From Bradyrhizobium manausense (GTDB taxonomy: Bacteria > Pseudomonadota > Alphaproteobacteria > Rhizobiales > Xanthobacteraceae), in contig NZ_JAFCLG010000001.1 in the NCBI RefSeq assembly GCF_018129685.1, forward strand, positions 372,001 to 436,000: a stretch of DNA of 64,000 nt, given 5' to 3'. Below the pieces are notes generated by a model that saw only the letters and a program-made list of their open reading frames with translations, ran no database searches and had not been told where the DNA came from. Of this stretch, positions 18,167 to 26,593 are shown piece by piece. The translations under genes and the position numbers were made by a program. How positions within the stretch are numbered: position 1 is the first letter of the stretch; each line of letters begins with the position of its first letter.

Positions 18167-20018
18167 CCTTCGACCACCAGGTCTCCGGCAGGTAGCCGGA
18201 CAGCGCGGTGGTCGATGGTCGTTCTATCCGATTCCATCGCGCGATCCATTGCTCGGACACGTTAAACAGGGGGATTGTGTAGAAGCCTGATATCAGGGAC
18301 CGGTCCAGTGCCCGCACAGCGGCGACGAAATCCGTATGATCACGGGCCTCCAACAGCGCCTTGATCATGGCGTCGACCGCGGGGTCCTTCGCGCCCATGT
18401 AGTTGCGGGTGCCCGGACTGTCCGCGGCCGCGCTACCCCAATAGAAGGACTGCTCGTTGCCGGGCGAGAGCGACTGGTCCCAGCGGTTCTGGATCATGTC
18501 GAACTCGTAGGCCAGCCGGCGCTGGTCGAACTGCACGGGATCGACGGCGCGCACGCTCGGATCGATGCCGGCGCGTTTGAGGTCGCGCTGGAACGCGAGT
18601 GCGATGCGCTCCTGGTCGCGGGTCGTCACCAGCATTTCGAACGTGAAGGGCGCCTTGGTCACGCGGTTGCGCAGCACGGTGCCGTCGAGATCGTAGCCGG
18701 CGTCCGACAACAGCTTCAGCGCCGCGCGCAACGTGTTGCGGTCGCGGCCCGAGCCGTCGGTGACGGGAAGGCGATAGCTGCCATCCATGATGTCTTCGGG
18801 AATCTGTGCCGCGAACGGTTTGAGCAGCTCGCGCTCGCGCGCATCTGCGGGCCGTGCATAGGCCGACAGCTCGGAGCCCGCAAAGTAACCGGCGGCGCGC
18901 GAATAGAGCGAGAAGAAATAGTTGCGGTTGACCAGCTCGAAGTCGAACAGCAGCGTCAGCGCCTGGCGCACGCGGATGTCCGCGAATAAAGGACGCCTGG
19001 TGTTGAACACCAGAAATTCCGAAGGCTGTGGCACGCCGGGCTTGAAGGTGTCGCGGATCACCTCGCCGCTCATGGCGGCGGGAAAATCATAGCCGCTGTG
19101 CCAGCGCAGCGGCTCGTTCTCGACGCGGAAATCATAGAGGCCGCGCTTGAAGGCTTCGAACTGGCCATTGGCCTCGCGATAATAATCGAGCCGGATCTCG
19201 TCGAAATTGAACAGCCCGCGATTGACCGGAAGATCGCGGCCCCAATAATCGGGATTGCGCGTGAGCGTCACGCTGGCACCGGGCTTCACCGCCGTGACGC
19301 GGTAGGGACCCGAGGCAATCGGCCCCGATAGCGTCGTCTCCTCGAAGGTTGCGACGTCGACCGCGTGCTTCGGCAGGACCGGCATCAGGCCGAGGATCAG
19401 CGGCAGCTCGCGGTCATTGGCCCCCGCAAGATCGAAGCGGACAGTGAGGGGATCGGGCGCGTCGGCCTTGGCGACCTTGGCGTAATATTGCCTGAGGTTG
19501 GGCCGGCCATGGTCGCGCAACAGCTGCCAGGAGAACAGCACGTCCTCGGCTTGCACGGGCTTGCCATCGGAGAAGCGGGCGCGGGGATCGATGTGGAAGG
19601 TGACATAGCTTCGCGCCTCATCCGTCTCGACGGTCCGGGCGAGCAGGCCGTAGAGCGTGAACGGCTCATCCTGGCCGCGTGCCAGCAGGCTCTCGACCAC
19701 GTAGGCGCGGATTGGCTGCACGGCCAACCCCTTCACGATGAACGGATTGAGGCTGTCGAACGTGCCGAGCAGGCCCCAGGTCAGCCGGCCGCCCTTGGGC
19801 GCGTCCGGATTGGCGTAGGGCATGTGGGTGAAATCGGCCGGCATCGCCGGCTTGCCGTGCATGGCGATGGCATACGCTTCCTCCGCCTGGCTACCGCTGG
19901 TCCATAGGCAGAGGGTGAGGGTCGTGAAAGCCAGGGTCGTGCAGGTCGAGGCGAGATGGCAAAGGCGGACAAGGCCGCGGACGCTTGGGCCCTCGCGCAG
20001 GCACTGGAACATGAACAT
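18138..20018 (-). CDS. Extracellular solute-binding protein, family 5 (YejA-like peptide/microcin C type)
   Basis: 626 residues, typical of family 5 periplasmic binding proteins. An N-terminal hydrophobic segment (about 20-45) is a signal peptide ending near GSQAEEA. Family features include YANPDAPKGGRLTWGLLGTF (close to YejA), ARFSDGKPVQAEDVLFSWQ, SGPYRVTAVKPGASVTLTRN and QNRWDQSLSPGNEQSFYWGS. It would capture oligopeptides or a peptide-like compound for an ABC importer. No permease or ATPase genes are adjacent. The downstream gene is the degenerate AMP-binding protein. Confidence 0.9.
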   Translation of the reverse strand: MFMFQCLREGPSVRGLVRLCHLASTCTTLAFTTLTLCLWTSGSQAEEAYAIAMHGKPAMPADFTHMPYANPDAPKGGRLTWGLLGTFDSLNPFIVKGLAVQPIRAYVVESLLARGQDEPFTLYGLLARTVETDEARSYVTFHIDPRARFSDGKPVQAEDVLFSWQLLRDHGRPNLRQYYAKVAKADAPDPLTVRFDLAGANDRELPLILGLMPVLPKHAVDVATFEETTLSGPIASGPYRVTAVKPGASVTLTRNPDYWGRDLPVNRGLFNFDEIRLDYYREANGQFEAFKRGLYDFRVENEPLRWHSGYDFPAAMSGEVIRDTFKPGVPQPSEFLVFNTRRPLFADIRVRQALTLLFDFELVNRNYFFSLYSRAAGYFAGSELSAYARPADARERELLKPFAAQIPEDIMDGSYRLPVTDGSGRDRNTLRAALKLLSDAGYDLDGTVLRNRVTKAPFTFEMLVTTRDQERIALAFQRDLKRAGIDPSVRAVDPVQFDQRRLAYEFDMIQNRWDQSLSPGNEQSFYWGSAAADSPGTRNYMGAKDPAVDAMIKALLEARDHTDFVAAVRALDRSLISGFYTIPLFNVSEQWIARWNRIERPSTTALSGYLPETWWSKGEPQASPAK

Positions 20019-20258
20019 TCGGACACGTTGATTCGAGGGCCGCCGGGGTCGAAGCCTATCACAGGGATTTCACCGGGAGCCCGCCTGGATGCAGCCAAAG
20101 ATGCTTGTCGGCATTGATCTTTCCGTCGACCACGTTAAGAAGGCACGCAATCGCGCAAGAGCGCCGAGCCCGTCACGTATCTGCCTCAATTGACGGGGAG
20201 AGAGCCGCACCCAAGGCGGCTTGTTCGGTGTGACCGAGCGGTTCGGGCACTTCCCGTT

Positions 20259-20274
20259 CAGAAAGGGTTTTCTG
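20259..20274 (+). promoter_or_regulatory. Hairpin placing the ialB-like ribosome site in its loop
   Basis: CAGAAA-GGGT-TTTCTG is a perfect 6-bp stem whose loop carries the GGG of the only Shine-Dalgarno-like sequence, ending two bases before ATG 20277. The AT-rich stem could modulate translation. Structural inference only. Confidence 0.35.
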
Positions 20275-20276
20275 CA

Positions 20277-21098
20277 ATGAATTTCCGTTATTTGGCCGCG
20301 TCCGTCCGGCCGCGCGGGCGAGTTCTCGCCCTGTTGACGGCGACGGCATTGGCCATTCCGTTTGCCGCCGAAGCCCAGACCCCCGCACCGGCTCCGGGCG
20401 CCCCCAAGGCTGCCCCGAAAGCCGCGCCAAAGGCTGCTCCCAAAGCTCCGGCTGCGGCCCCGGCGCCAGCTCCCCAGGCCCAACAGGCCCCTGCGGCCCA
20501 GCCCGGCGCGCCGGCTGCGCAGGGCGGTCAGCCCGCGGATCAGCAGATCCAGCTGATCTACGCGCCCTGGACCAAGTTCTGCCTCAAGGGCCAGGACGCC
20601 AACGCCAAGCAGGTCTGCTTCACCGGCAAGGACGGCCGCATCGAATCGGGCCAGCCGGTCATCGCCGCCGTCATCATCGAGCCGGAAGGCGAGCCCAAGA
20701 AGATCCTGCGCGTGACGCTGCCGCTGGGCATGCAGCTCGTGCACGGCACCCGCATCATCGTCGACAACAACGCGCCGCTGCAGAGCCCGTATGTGATCTG
20801 CTTCCAGAACGGCTGCATGTCGGACTACGAGGCGACCCCAGAGCTCATTGCCAATTTGAAGAAGGGCCAGAACCTCGTGGTCCAGGCGATCAACGCCAAC
20901 GGCCAGCCGCTGACCCTGCCGCTGCCGCTCACCGGCGAATTCCAGAAGGCCTATGACGGTCCGCCGACCGATCCGAAGGTGTTCGAGGAAACCCAGAAGA
21001 AGCTGCAGGAAGAGCTGCAGAAGAAGGCCGAAGAGCAGCGCAAGAAGCTCGAGCAGCAGGGCGGCGCGCCCGGCGCACCTCCGACCGCTCAGAAGTAA
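20277..21098 (+). CDS. Invasion-associated locus B (IalB) family protein
   Basis: 273 residues from ATG 20277. A signal peptide (GRVLALLTATALAIPFAAEA) is followed by an Ala/Pro/Lys-rich linker (about residues 38-90) and then an IalB domain: PWTKFCLKGQDANAKQVCFT, GTRIIVDNNAPLQSPYVICF, and QNGCMSDYEATPELIANLKK. Four Cys are spaced as in the family and likely form two disulfides. The C-terminus is a charged coiled-coil-like tail (ETQKKLQEELQKKAEEQRKK). Periplasmic or envelope-associated. IalB proteins were named in Bartonella; the role in soil alphaproteobacteria is unclear. A strong terminator follows. Confidence 0.92.
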   Translation: MNFRYLAASVRPRGRVLALLTATALAIPFAAEAQTPAPAPGAPKAAPKAAPKAAPKAPAAAPAPAPQAQQAPAAQPGAPAAQGGQPADQQIQLIYAPWTKFCLKGQDANAKQVCFTGKDGRIESGQPVIAAVIIEPEGEPKKILRVTLPLGMQLVHGTRIIVDNNAPLQSPYVICFQNGCMSDYEATPELIANLKKGQNLVVQAINANGQPLTLPLPLTGEFQKAYDGPPTDPKVFEETQKKLQEELQKKAEEQRKKLEQQGGAPGAPPTAQK

Positions 21099-21125
21099 TC
21101 GGGCTCGAATCCCGGACATGAAAAA

Positions 21126-21149
21126 GGCGCCCGATCGGGCGCCTTTTTT
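21126..21149 (+). terminator. Intrinsic terminator of the ialB-like gene
   Basis: The perfect palindrome GGCGCCCGATCGGGCGCC is followed by six T residues, 27 bp after the stop codon. It is preceded by five A, so it could also work toward the minus strand for hspQ, whose stop is at 21195. Confidence 0.95.
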
Positions 21150-21194
21150 GCTGGCCGCTTGGTGGCAGCGAAAAAAACTGGAGCGGGGGATCGC

Positions 21195-21527
21195 CTAGTT
21201 CAGCGAGGGATTGCGCGGGCGGTAGCCGCCATCCTTGTTCTTGACGAAGATCTCGGCGACCTGGGAATGCCGGATCGGCTCACCGGACTCGTCGGGCAGC
21301 AGGTTCTGCTCCGAGACATAGGCGACGTACTCGGACTCCGCGTTCTCCGCGAGCAAATGGTAGAACGGCTGGTCCTTGTGCGGCCGCACCTCCTCGGGGA
21401 TGGAGAGCCACCACTCCTCGGTGTTGTTGAATTCCGGATCGATGTCGAAGATCACCCCCCGGAACGAGAAGATCCGGTGGCGAACGACCTGACCGATCTG
21501 AAACTTGGCGGTCCGCGCTTTAATCAT
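21195..21527 (-). CDS. hspQ: Heat shock protein HspQ (hemimethylated DNA-binding YccV family)
   Basis: 110 residues from ATG 21527. Family features are AKFQIGQVVRHRIFSFRGVI, DIDPEFNNTEEWWLSIP, DQPFYHLLAENAESEYVAYV and SEQNLLPDESGEP. In enterobacteria HspQ is a Lon specificity factor and also described as binding hemimethylated DNA. The GGAGG lies directly against the chosen ATG, so translation may in fact start upstream in the same frame; the conserved sequence begins at MIKARTAKFQ. Divergent from the AEC transporter gene. Confidence 0.92.
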   Translation of the reverse strand: MIKARTAKFQIGQVVRHRIFSFRGVIFDIDPEFNNTEEWWLSIPEEVRPHKDQPFYHLLAENAESEYVAYVSEQNLLPDESGEPIRHSQVAEIFVKNKDGGYRPRNPSLN

Positions 21528-21633
21528 CCTCCGTCGATAGACCAGGATTGTGGCCGATGCTAGTGCCCTCATTTCGAATTGGCCCGCAGTACTCGGCCGG
21601 ACAGGCCGACAATCCTCAGAAATCACTTCATCA

Positions 21634-22587
21634 ATGGTCGATATCCTTAATCTGGCGCTACCTTATTTCGGCTTGATCTTCGTCGGCTTCGCCTGCGGCA
21701 AGGCCAAGTCGCTGCCGGAATCGGGCCTCGCCTGGATGAATTTCTTCCTGCTCTACGTGTCGTTGCCGGCGCTGCTGTTTGCGATCATGTCGAAGACGCC
21801 GTTCGCGGAGCTGAACAACCCGCCATTCCTGGTCGCGACCACGCTGTCGACGGTAGCGGCGTTCACCATCGCGCTGGTGGTCGGCAAGGCGCTTGGCGGG
21901 TTGACACTGCGTGAGGCGACGCTCGCGGGCCTGTCCGGCGGCTACGGCAATATCGGCTACATGGGCCCTGGGCTGGCGCTCGCCGTGCTCGGATCGAAGG
22001 CGTCCGCGCCGACCGCCCTGATCTTCTGCTGCGACAGCATCTTCCTGTTCACGATCGTGCCGCTGCTGATCGAGCTGTCAGACCGCGACCATCCCTCGAT
22101 CGTGCACGCCTTCGGCGTCGTGCTGAAGCAGATCGTGCTCAACCCGCTGATCATGTCGGCCTGCTTTGGCGCGGCGGTTGCTGCGCTCCACATCGAGCTG
22201 CCGGTCGCGCTCGACCGCACAATCACGTTCCTGCAGAACGCGGCCGCGCCCACCGCGCTGTTCGTGCTCGGCGTGACCGTGGCACTGCGCCCGTTTGACC
22301 GCGTGCCCTGGGAAGTGCCTGGTGTGATCGCGGTGAAGCTGCTGATCCATCCGCTCGCGGCGTTCGGCCTGATGCTGGCATTCGGTCCGTTCGCGCAGCC
22401 CTGGGCCGCAACGGCCATCCTGATGGCCTCGCTGCCGCCGGCGCTGAATGTGTTCGTGATCGCGCGCCAAAACGATGCCTGGATCGAATCCGCATCCGTT
22501 GCCGTGCTGCTCGGCACATTCGCCTCGGTGGTCACGCTGACCAGCGTGATGTGGCTGCTCCAGACCGGGCGATTGGTGTTTCCGTAA
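21634..22587 (+). CDS. AEC family transporter (auxin efflux carrier type)
   Basis: 317 residues from ATG 21634; an upstream in-frame Met would add a polar, unconserved tail. About ten hydrophobic segments are spread over the length, in the two-repeat arrangement of the AEC/BASS fold, including LALPYFGLIFVGFACGKAK, GLSGGYGNIGYMGPGLALAV and AAPTALFVLGVTVAL. Bacterial AEC proteins move organic acids such as malonate or malate; the substrate here is not known. Inner membrane. Divergent from hspQ. Confidence 0.9.
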   Translation: MVDILNLALPYFGLIFVGFACGKAKSLPESGLAWMNFFLLYVSLPALLFAIMSKTPFAELNNPPFLVATTLSTVAAFTIALVVGKALGGLTLREATLAGLSGGYGNIGYMGPGLALAVLGSKASAPTALIFCCDSIFLFTIVPLLIELSDRDHPSIVHAFGVVLKQIVLNPLIMSACFGAAVAALHIELPVALDRTITFLQNAAAPTALFVLGVTVALRPFDRVPWEVPGVIAVKLLIHPLAAFGLMLAFGPFAQPWAATAILMASLPPALNVFVIARQNDAWIESASVAVLLGTFASVVTLTSVMWLLQTGRLVFP

Positions 22588-22667
22588 GCGGCGACCAGCG
22601 CGGCTCGATGTTTACCTCTCCCTACGGGATAGGTGTTCGAGCGCTCCAGTTGACCGTCAATTCGCGG

Positions 22668-23852
22668 TTACCGCCGCCAGGTCGGCGTCAGACCCTCGCG
22701 CATGGCAAAACGCCGGAGCGGGCCGATGGCCCCCAGCAAATGCATGCCGACGGCGCGGATGGGCTGGAGCGGCAGGAAATCGTTGAGCAGCGAACGGTTG
22801 GCGATGTCGATCGCAAAGGTCCGGCTCAGAATGTCCGGACGCCGCGCCCGGTCGTAGCGCCTGAGCACCTCGTCGGCGCCCGGGTCCTGTCCTGACGCGA
22901 TGGCCTCGCCGGCGAGCCGAGCAATGTCGGCCGCATCCCGCAGGCCGAGATTGAGGCCCTGGGCGCCGATCGGAGGTATCACATGGGCGGCTTCGCCGAC
23001 CAGCGCGATCCGGTCGCGGGCGAACGATTGCGGCCGCTCGATCGCCAGCGGAAACAGGTTGCGGCCGGGCTCGACCGTCATGCGGCCGAGGATGGAATGC
23101 GACTGCTTCTCGACGGCGGCAGACAACTCCTCGTCGCTCAAGCCGCGCAGCCGTTCGGCCTCGGCGGGGGCCGAAACCCAAACGACGCTGCAGCGGTTTC
23201 CGGGCAGGGGCACGAACACGCACGGACCGTGCGGCGTATGGAACTCGGTGGAGATGTTCCGGTGCGGCCTGGTATGGCTGACGTTGAAGGTCAGCGCCGT
23301 CTGCGTCAGGTCACGCCGCGTCACCGCAATGCCGGCGGCCTCGCGGCACAGCGAATGCCGGCCGTCGGCGCCGACCACCAGTCGCGCGGTCAGGAATTGT
23401 CCGGCGGCAGTGCGAATGGCGACATCCTCGGCCTCGATGACGACGCTCTCGGCCTCGTCGTCGAAACGGAAGACATTGGGCAGTTCGGCCGCGCGCGCTT
23501 CCAGCGCCAGCATCAGCGAACGGTTGTCGATATTGTAGCCGAAGGCATCGCGCGCGATTTCGTGGCAGGAGAATCGGACCTCGGGGCTGCGGAACAGCCT
23601 GTTGGTGTCGTCGACGAGGCGCATGATTTCGAGCGCGGCCGCCTTGTCCTTGCAATGCGACCAGACGTCGAGGCTCTCCAGCAGATCGACGGAGGCCCCC
23701 AGCAGCGCGGTGGTCCTGTTATCGGCGTAGGGCAGGCGCCGCGCCACCAGCGCGGTCCTCGCGCCTCGCTGCGCCAGCGCGATTGCGGCTGCAAGGCCCG
23801 CCGGGCCACCGCCGACAATGGCCGCGTCGAAGACTGTGGATGCGTCTGTCAT
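22668..23852 (-). CDS. FAD-dependent ubiquinone-biosynthesis-type hydroxylase (UbiH/UbiF/Coq6 family)
   Basis: 394 residues from ATG 23852. The FAD-binding Rossmann motif DAAIVGGGPAGLAAAIALAQRG is at the N-terminus, the second FAD motif is RIALVGEAAHVIPPIGAQGL followed by NLGLRDAADIA, and the DG motif is LVVGADGRHSLCREAAG. It would hydroxylate the polyprenyl aromatic ring in ubiquinone synthesis, at the inner membrane face. Which carbon cannot be told. The frame runs 24 codons further upstream, giving an alternative start at 23924. Divergent from pcs. Confidence 0.9.
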   Translation of the reverse strand: MTDASTVFDAAIVGGGPAGLAAAIALAQRGARTALVARRLPYADNRTTALLGASVDLLESLDVWSHCKDKAAALEIMRLVDDTNRLFRSPEVRFSCHEIARDAFGYNIDNRSLMLALEARAAELPNVFRFDDEAESVVIEAEDVAIRTAAGQFLTARLVVGADGRHSLCREAAGIAVTRRDLTQTALTFNVSHTRPHRNISTEFHTPHGPCVFVPLPGNRCSVVWVSAPAEAERLRGLSDEELSAAVEKQSHSILGRMTVEPGRNLFPLAIERPQSFARDRIALVGEAAHVIPPIGAQGLNLGLRDAADIARLAGEAIASGQDPGADEVLRRYDRARRPDILSRTFAIDIANRSLLNDFLPLQPIRAVGMHLLGAIGPLRRFAMREGLTPTWRR

Positions 23853-23980
23853 GACAGCACATTTGGCACGCCTCGCGGCAAATACAAGCCCACCTATCTT
23901 GCCTGATCCTATGGCGAATTGCACGGCGGAACGCCGCGACGGCGGATGTGCAAACCGGCCCCGTTCTGGTAGCAGAGGCC

Positions 23981-24706
23981 ATGGATAGCCAAGGGGATTC
24001 CCTCGAGCCGACGCCTGCGATCCGTGCCGCGGCGTTTTCGGTTCACATCTTCACCGCCTTCGGCGCGGCGATCGCGCTGCTGGCCATGATGGAGGCCGTG
24101 CGCGAGCACTGGGCGGCGATGTTCGGATGGCTGGGCGTTGCCCTGATCATCGACGCCATCGACGGGCCGATTGCGCGCCTGCTCGACGTCAAGAACGTGC
24201 AGCCGAACTGGTCGGGCGATGTGCTCGATCTCGTGGTCGACTTCGTCACCTATGTCTTCGTCCCCGCCTATGCGATCGTGGCGAGCGGCCTGTTGCTGCC
24301 GGTCGCAGCGCCCTTGCTCGGCATTGCCATCATCGTCACCAGCGCGCTCTATTTCGCCGATCTGCGCATGAAGGCGGACGACAATCATTTTCGCGGCTTT
24401 CCGGCGCTGTGGAATGCGGCGGCGTTTTATCTGTTCCTGCTGCACTGGCCGCCGCTGTGGTCGACGCTGCTGGTTGCCGCGCTGGTGGTGCTGACCTTCG
24501 TGCCGTTCCACGTGTTGCATCCCGTTCGCGTCGTGCGGTTGCGCTGGCTGACGATGTCGCTGATCGTCGTGTGGGGCCTGCTTGGATTCTATGCGCTGGA
24601 GATGGATTTCCGGGCCGGCACCGGCGTCACCGTCGCACTCTGCGCGATCGCGCTCTGGATCGCCTTCAGCGACGCATTGATCCGCCTGGCAAGGTCCTTC
24701 GCATGA
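23981..24706 (+). CDS. pcs: Phosphatidylcholine synthase
   Basis: 241 residues from ATG 23981, which has AGAGG closely upstream; an in-frame ATG at 23948 is possible. Condenses choline with CDP-diacylglycerol to make phosphatidylcholine, a lipid important for plant-associated rhizobia. The CDP-alcohol phosphatidyltransferase motif is present in its Pcs form: DGPIARLL, then a Gly and three Asp in WSGDVLDLVVD. About eight membrane segments. Its stop overlaps the start of the TerC gene (ATGA), so the two are co-translated. Confidence 0.93.
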   Translation: MDSQGDSLEPTPAIRAAAFSVHIFTAFGAAIALLAMMEAVREHWAAMFGWLGVALIIDAIDGPIARLLDVKNVQPNWSGDVLDLVVDFVTYVFVPAYAIVASGLLLPVAAPLLGIAIIVTSALYFADLRMKADDNHFRGFPALWNAAAFYLFLLHWPPLWSTLLVAALVVLTFVPFHVLHPVRVVRLRWLTMSLIVVWGLLGFYALEMDFRAGTGVTVALCAIALWIAFSDALIRLARSFA

Positions 24707-25431
24707 TGCATCTGTTGACCAGCCCCGAGGCCTGGGCTGCGCTGCTGACCTTGACCTCGCTCGAGATCGTGCTCGGCATCGACAACGTCATCTTCCTGTC
24801 CGTGATCGTCTCGCGGATCCCCGAACCGCAGGCCAGCCGCGCCCGTCAGATCGGGCTGGCGCTGGCGCTGGTCTTTCGCATCGTCCTGCTCAGCGCCCTG
24901 GTCTGGCTGATCGGCCTGACCGCGCCGGTGTTCTCGCTTCTCAGCTACGATTTCTCGTGGCGCGACCTCATCCTGATCGGCGGCGGCCTGTTCCTGATCG
25001 CCAAGGCGACGCACGAGATTCATGCCGAGGTCGAGGCCGATGACGGCGAGGGGAACCAGAAGTCGGGCGGCAGCGCCTTGTTCTGGGTGATCGCCCAGAT
25101 CATCGTCATCGACATCGTGTTCTCGCTCGACTCGATCATCACCGCGATCGGCATGGCGCAGGACCTCGAGATCATGATCGCGGCTGTCGTGATCGCCTGC
25201 GCGATCATGTACATTTCCTCCGGACCCGTCGCACGATTCGTCGCGGAGCATCCGACCACCAAAATGCTGGCACTGGCATTTCTGGTGCTGATCGGCGTCG
25301 CCCTCGTTGCGGATGGATTCAAATTCCACATCCCGCGCGGCTACATCTATTTCGCAATTGCGTTCTCGGCGGCGGTGGAATTCTTCAATGTGCTCGCCAA
25401 GCGCAACCGCAAGAAAGCAACCAAGCGGTAG
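24703..25431 (+). CDS. TerC family integral membrane protein
   Basis: 242 residues. The TerC signature LEIVLGIDNVIFLSVIVSRI is near the N-terminus and its repeat IDIVFSLDSIITAIGMAQ lies near residue 140; both hold the paired Asp residues typical of the family. Seven or so membrane segments. TerC proteins are linked to manganese export and metalation of secreted enzymes. The gene overlaps pcs by four bases, which ties a metal-handling protein to phospholipid synthesis. Pcs enzymes use divalent metal, but a functional link is inference. Confidence 0.92.
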   Translation: MMHLLTSPEAWAALLTLTSLEIVLGIDNVIFLSVIVSRIPEPQASRARQIGLALALVFRIVLLSALVWLIGLTAPVFSLLSYDFSWRDLILIGGGLFLIAKATHEIHAEVEADDGEGNQKSGGSALFWVIAQIIVIDIVFSLDSIITAIGMAQDLEIMIAAVVIACAIMYISSGPVARFVAEHPTTKMLALAFLVLIGVALVADGFKFHIPRGYIYFAIAFSAAVEFFNVLAKRNRKKATKR

Positions 25432-25506
25432 CCGTTCCAGGTTGGGGCAAGTTGACAAGGCGGTCGCGATGTCTTTCGCTGGCTGCAGCGATGAGGAGGT
25501 CAGGCG

Positions 25507-26481
25507 ATGACCAAAGCGGTCCGTGTGCACAAGGTCGGAGGCCCCGAAGTCCTGGTCTATGAGAGCGTCGAGCTGCCGGCGCCCGGACCTGGTGAGGTGC
25601 GCATCCGCCAGCACGCGGTCGGCCTGAATTTCATCGACGTCTATTACCGCACCGGTCTGTACAAGGCGCCCGAGCTGCCCTTCATCGCGGGGAACGAGGC
25701 CTCGGGCGAGGTCGTCGCGGTCGGGCCGGGCGTGACGAATTTCCATCCCGGCGACCGCGTCGCCTACTACCACAATCTCGGCGCGTATACGAGCGAGCGC
25801 AACATCCCCTGGGATAGGCTGGTCAAGCTGCCCGATCACATCACGCACGAGCAGGGCGCGGTGCTGATGCTCAAGGGCCTGACCGTATGGTATCTCCTGC
25901 ACAAGACCTTCAAGGTCGAGCCGCATCACCGCGTTCTGATCCATGCCGCCGCCGGCGGCATCGGCCTGCTCGCCTGCCAATGGGCGAGGGCGTTAGGGGC
26001 CCATGTCATCGGCACGGTCGGCTCGCGCGAGAAGGCGGAGCTGGCTGAGGCCAATGGCTGCGACCATGTCATCCTCTACAACGAGGAAGACTTTGTCGCG
26101 CGCGTCAAACAGATCAGCCGCAACGAGGGCTGCGACGTCGTCTATGACGGCGTCGGCAAATCGACCTTCCCGGGCTCGCTGTCGTGCCTGAAGCCGCGCG
26201 GCATGTTCGTCTCCTTCGGCAACGCCTCAGGCCCGGTGCCGCCATTCTCGATCGCGGAGCTGAACACTCACGGCTCGCTGTTTGCGACCCGGCCGAAGCT
26301 CAACGACTATGTCGGCACGCGCAAGGAGCTGCTGGAAGGCGCCGACACGCTGTTCTCGGCCGTCATCAACGGCAAGCTGCACGTGCCGATTAATCACGCC
26401 TACGCGCTCAAGGACGCCGCGAAGGCGCATATCGACCTGGAAGGCCGCAAGACCACGGGCGCGTCGATCTTGAAGCCGTAG
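25507..26481 (+). CDS. qor: NADPH:quinone oxidoreductase, zeta-crystallin type
   Basis: 324 residues of the zinc-free MDR family. The N-terminal GroES-like domain has GLNFIDVYYRTGLYKAPELP and GNEASGEVVAVGPGV; the nucleotide-binding motif is VLIHAAAGGIGLLACQWARALG. It reduces quinones with NADPH in the cytoplasm. GAGGAGG lies before the ATG. A 90-bp dispersed inverted repeat follows 22 bp after its stop and runs into the end of the convergent argD. Confidence 0.93.
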   Translation: MTKAVRVHKVGGPEVLVYESVELPAPGPGEVRIRQHAVGLNFIDVYYRTGLYKAPELPFIAGNEASGEVVAVGPGVTNFHPGDRVAYYHNLGAYTSERNIPWDRLVKLPDHITHEQGAVLMLKGLTVWYLLHKTFKVEPHHRVLIHAAAGGIGLLACQWARALGAHVIGTVGSREKAELAEANGCDHVILYNEEDFVARVKQISRNEGCDVVYDGVGKSTFPGSLSCLKPRGMFVSFGNASGPVPPFSIAELNTHGSLFATRPKLNDYVGTRKELLEGADTLFSAVINGKLHVPINHAYALKDAAKAHIDLEGRKTTGASILKP

Positions 26482-26503
26482 CTCTGCCGTCATCGACGGT
26501 TTG

Positions 26504-26593
26504 GTAGGGTGGGCAAAGGCGCGCAGCGCCGTGCCCACCATTTCTTCATCGAAGGCAACAGATGGTGGGCACGCTTCGCTTTGCCCACCCTAC
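26504..26593. repeat. 90-bp dispersed inverted-repeat element, copy 1
   Basis: Begins GTAGGGTGGGCAAA and ends with the exact complement TTTGCCCACCCTAC; a second inner inverted pair (CGTGCCCACCAT / ATGGTGGGCACG) makes it a long cruciform. The same element occurs in opposite orientation at 41757-41844. The element overlaps the argD stop codon (26590-26592), so its outer arm supplies the end of that gene. No transposase is nearby; it behaves like a MITE or REP-like sequence. Confidence 0.9.

Noticed and set aside
21098..21120. T-arm-like GGGCTCGAATCCCG after the ialB-like gene
   Set aside because: No acceptor, D or anticodon arm can be placed around it; it is not a tRNA.
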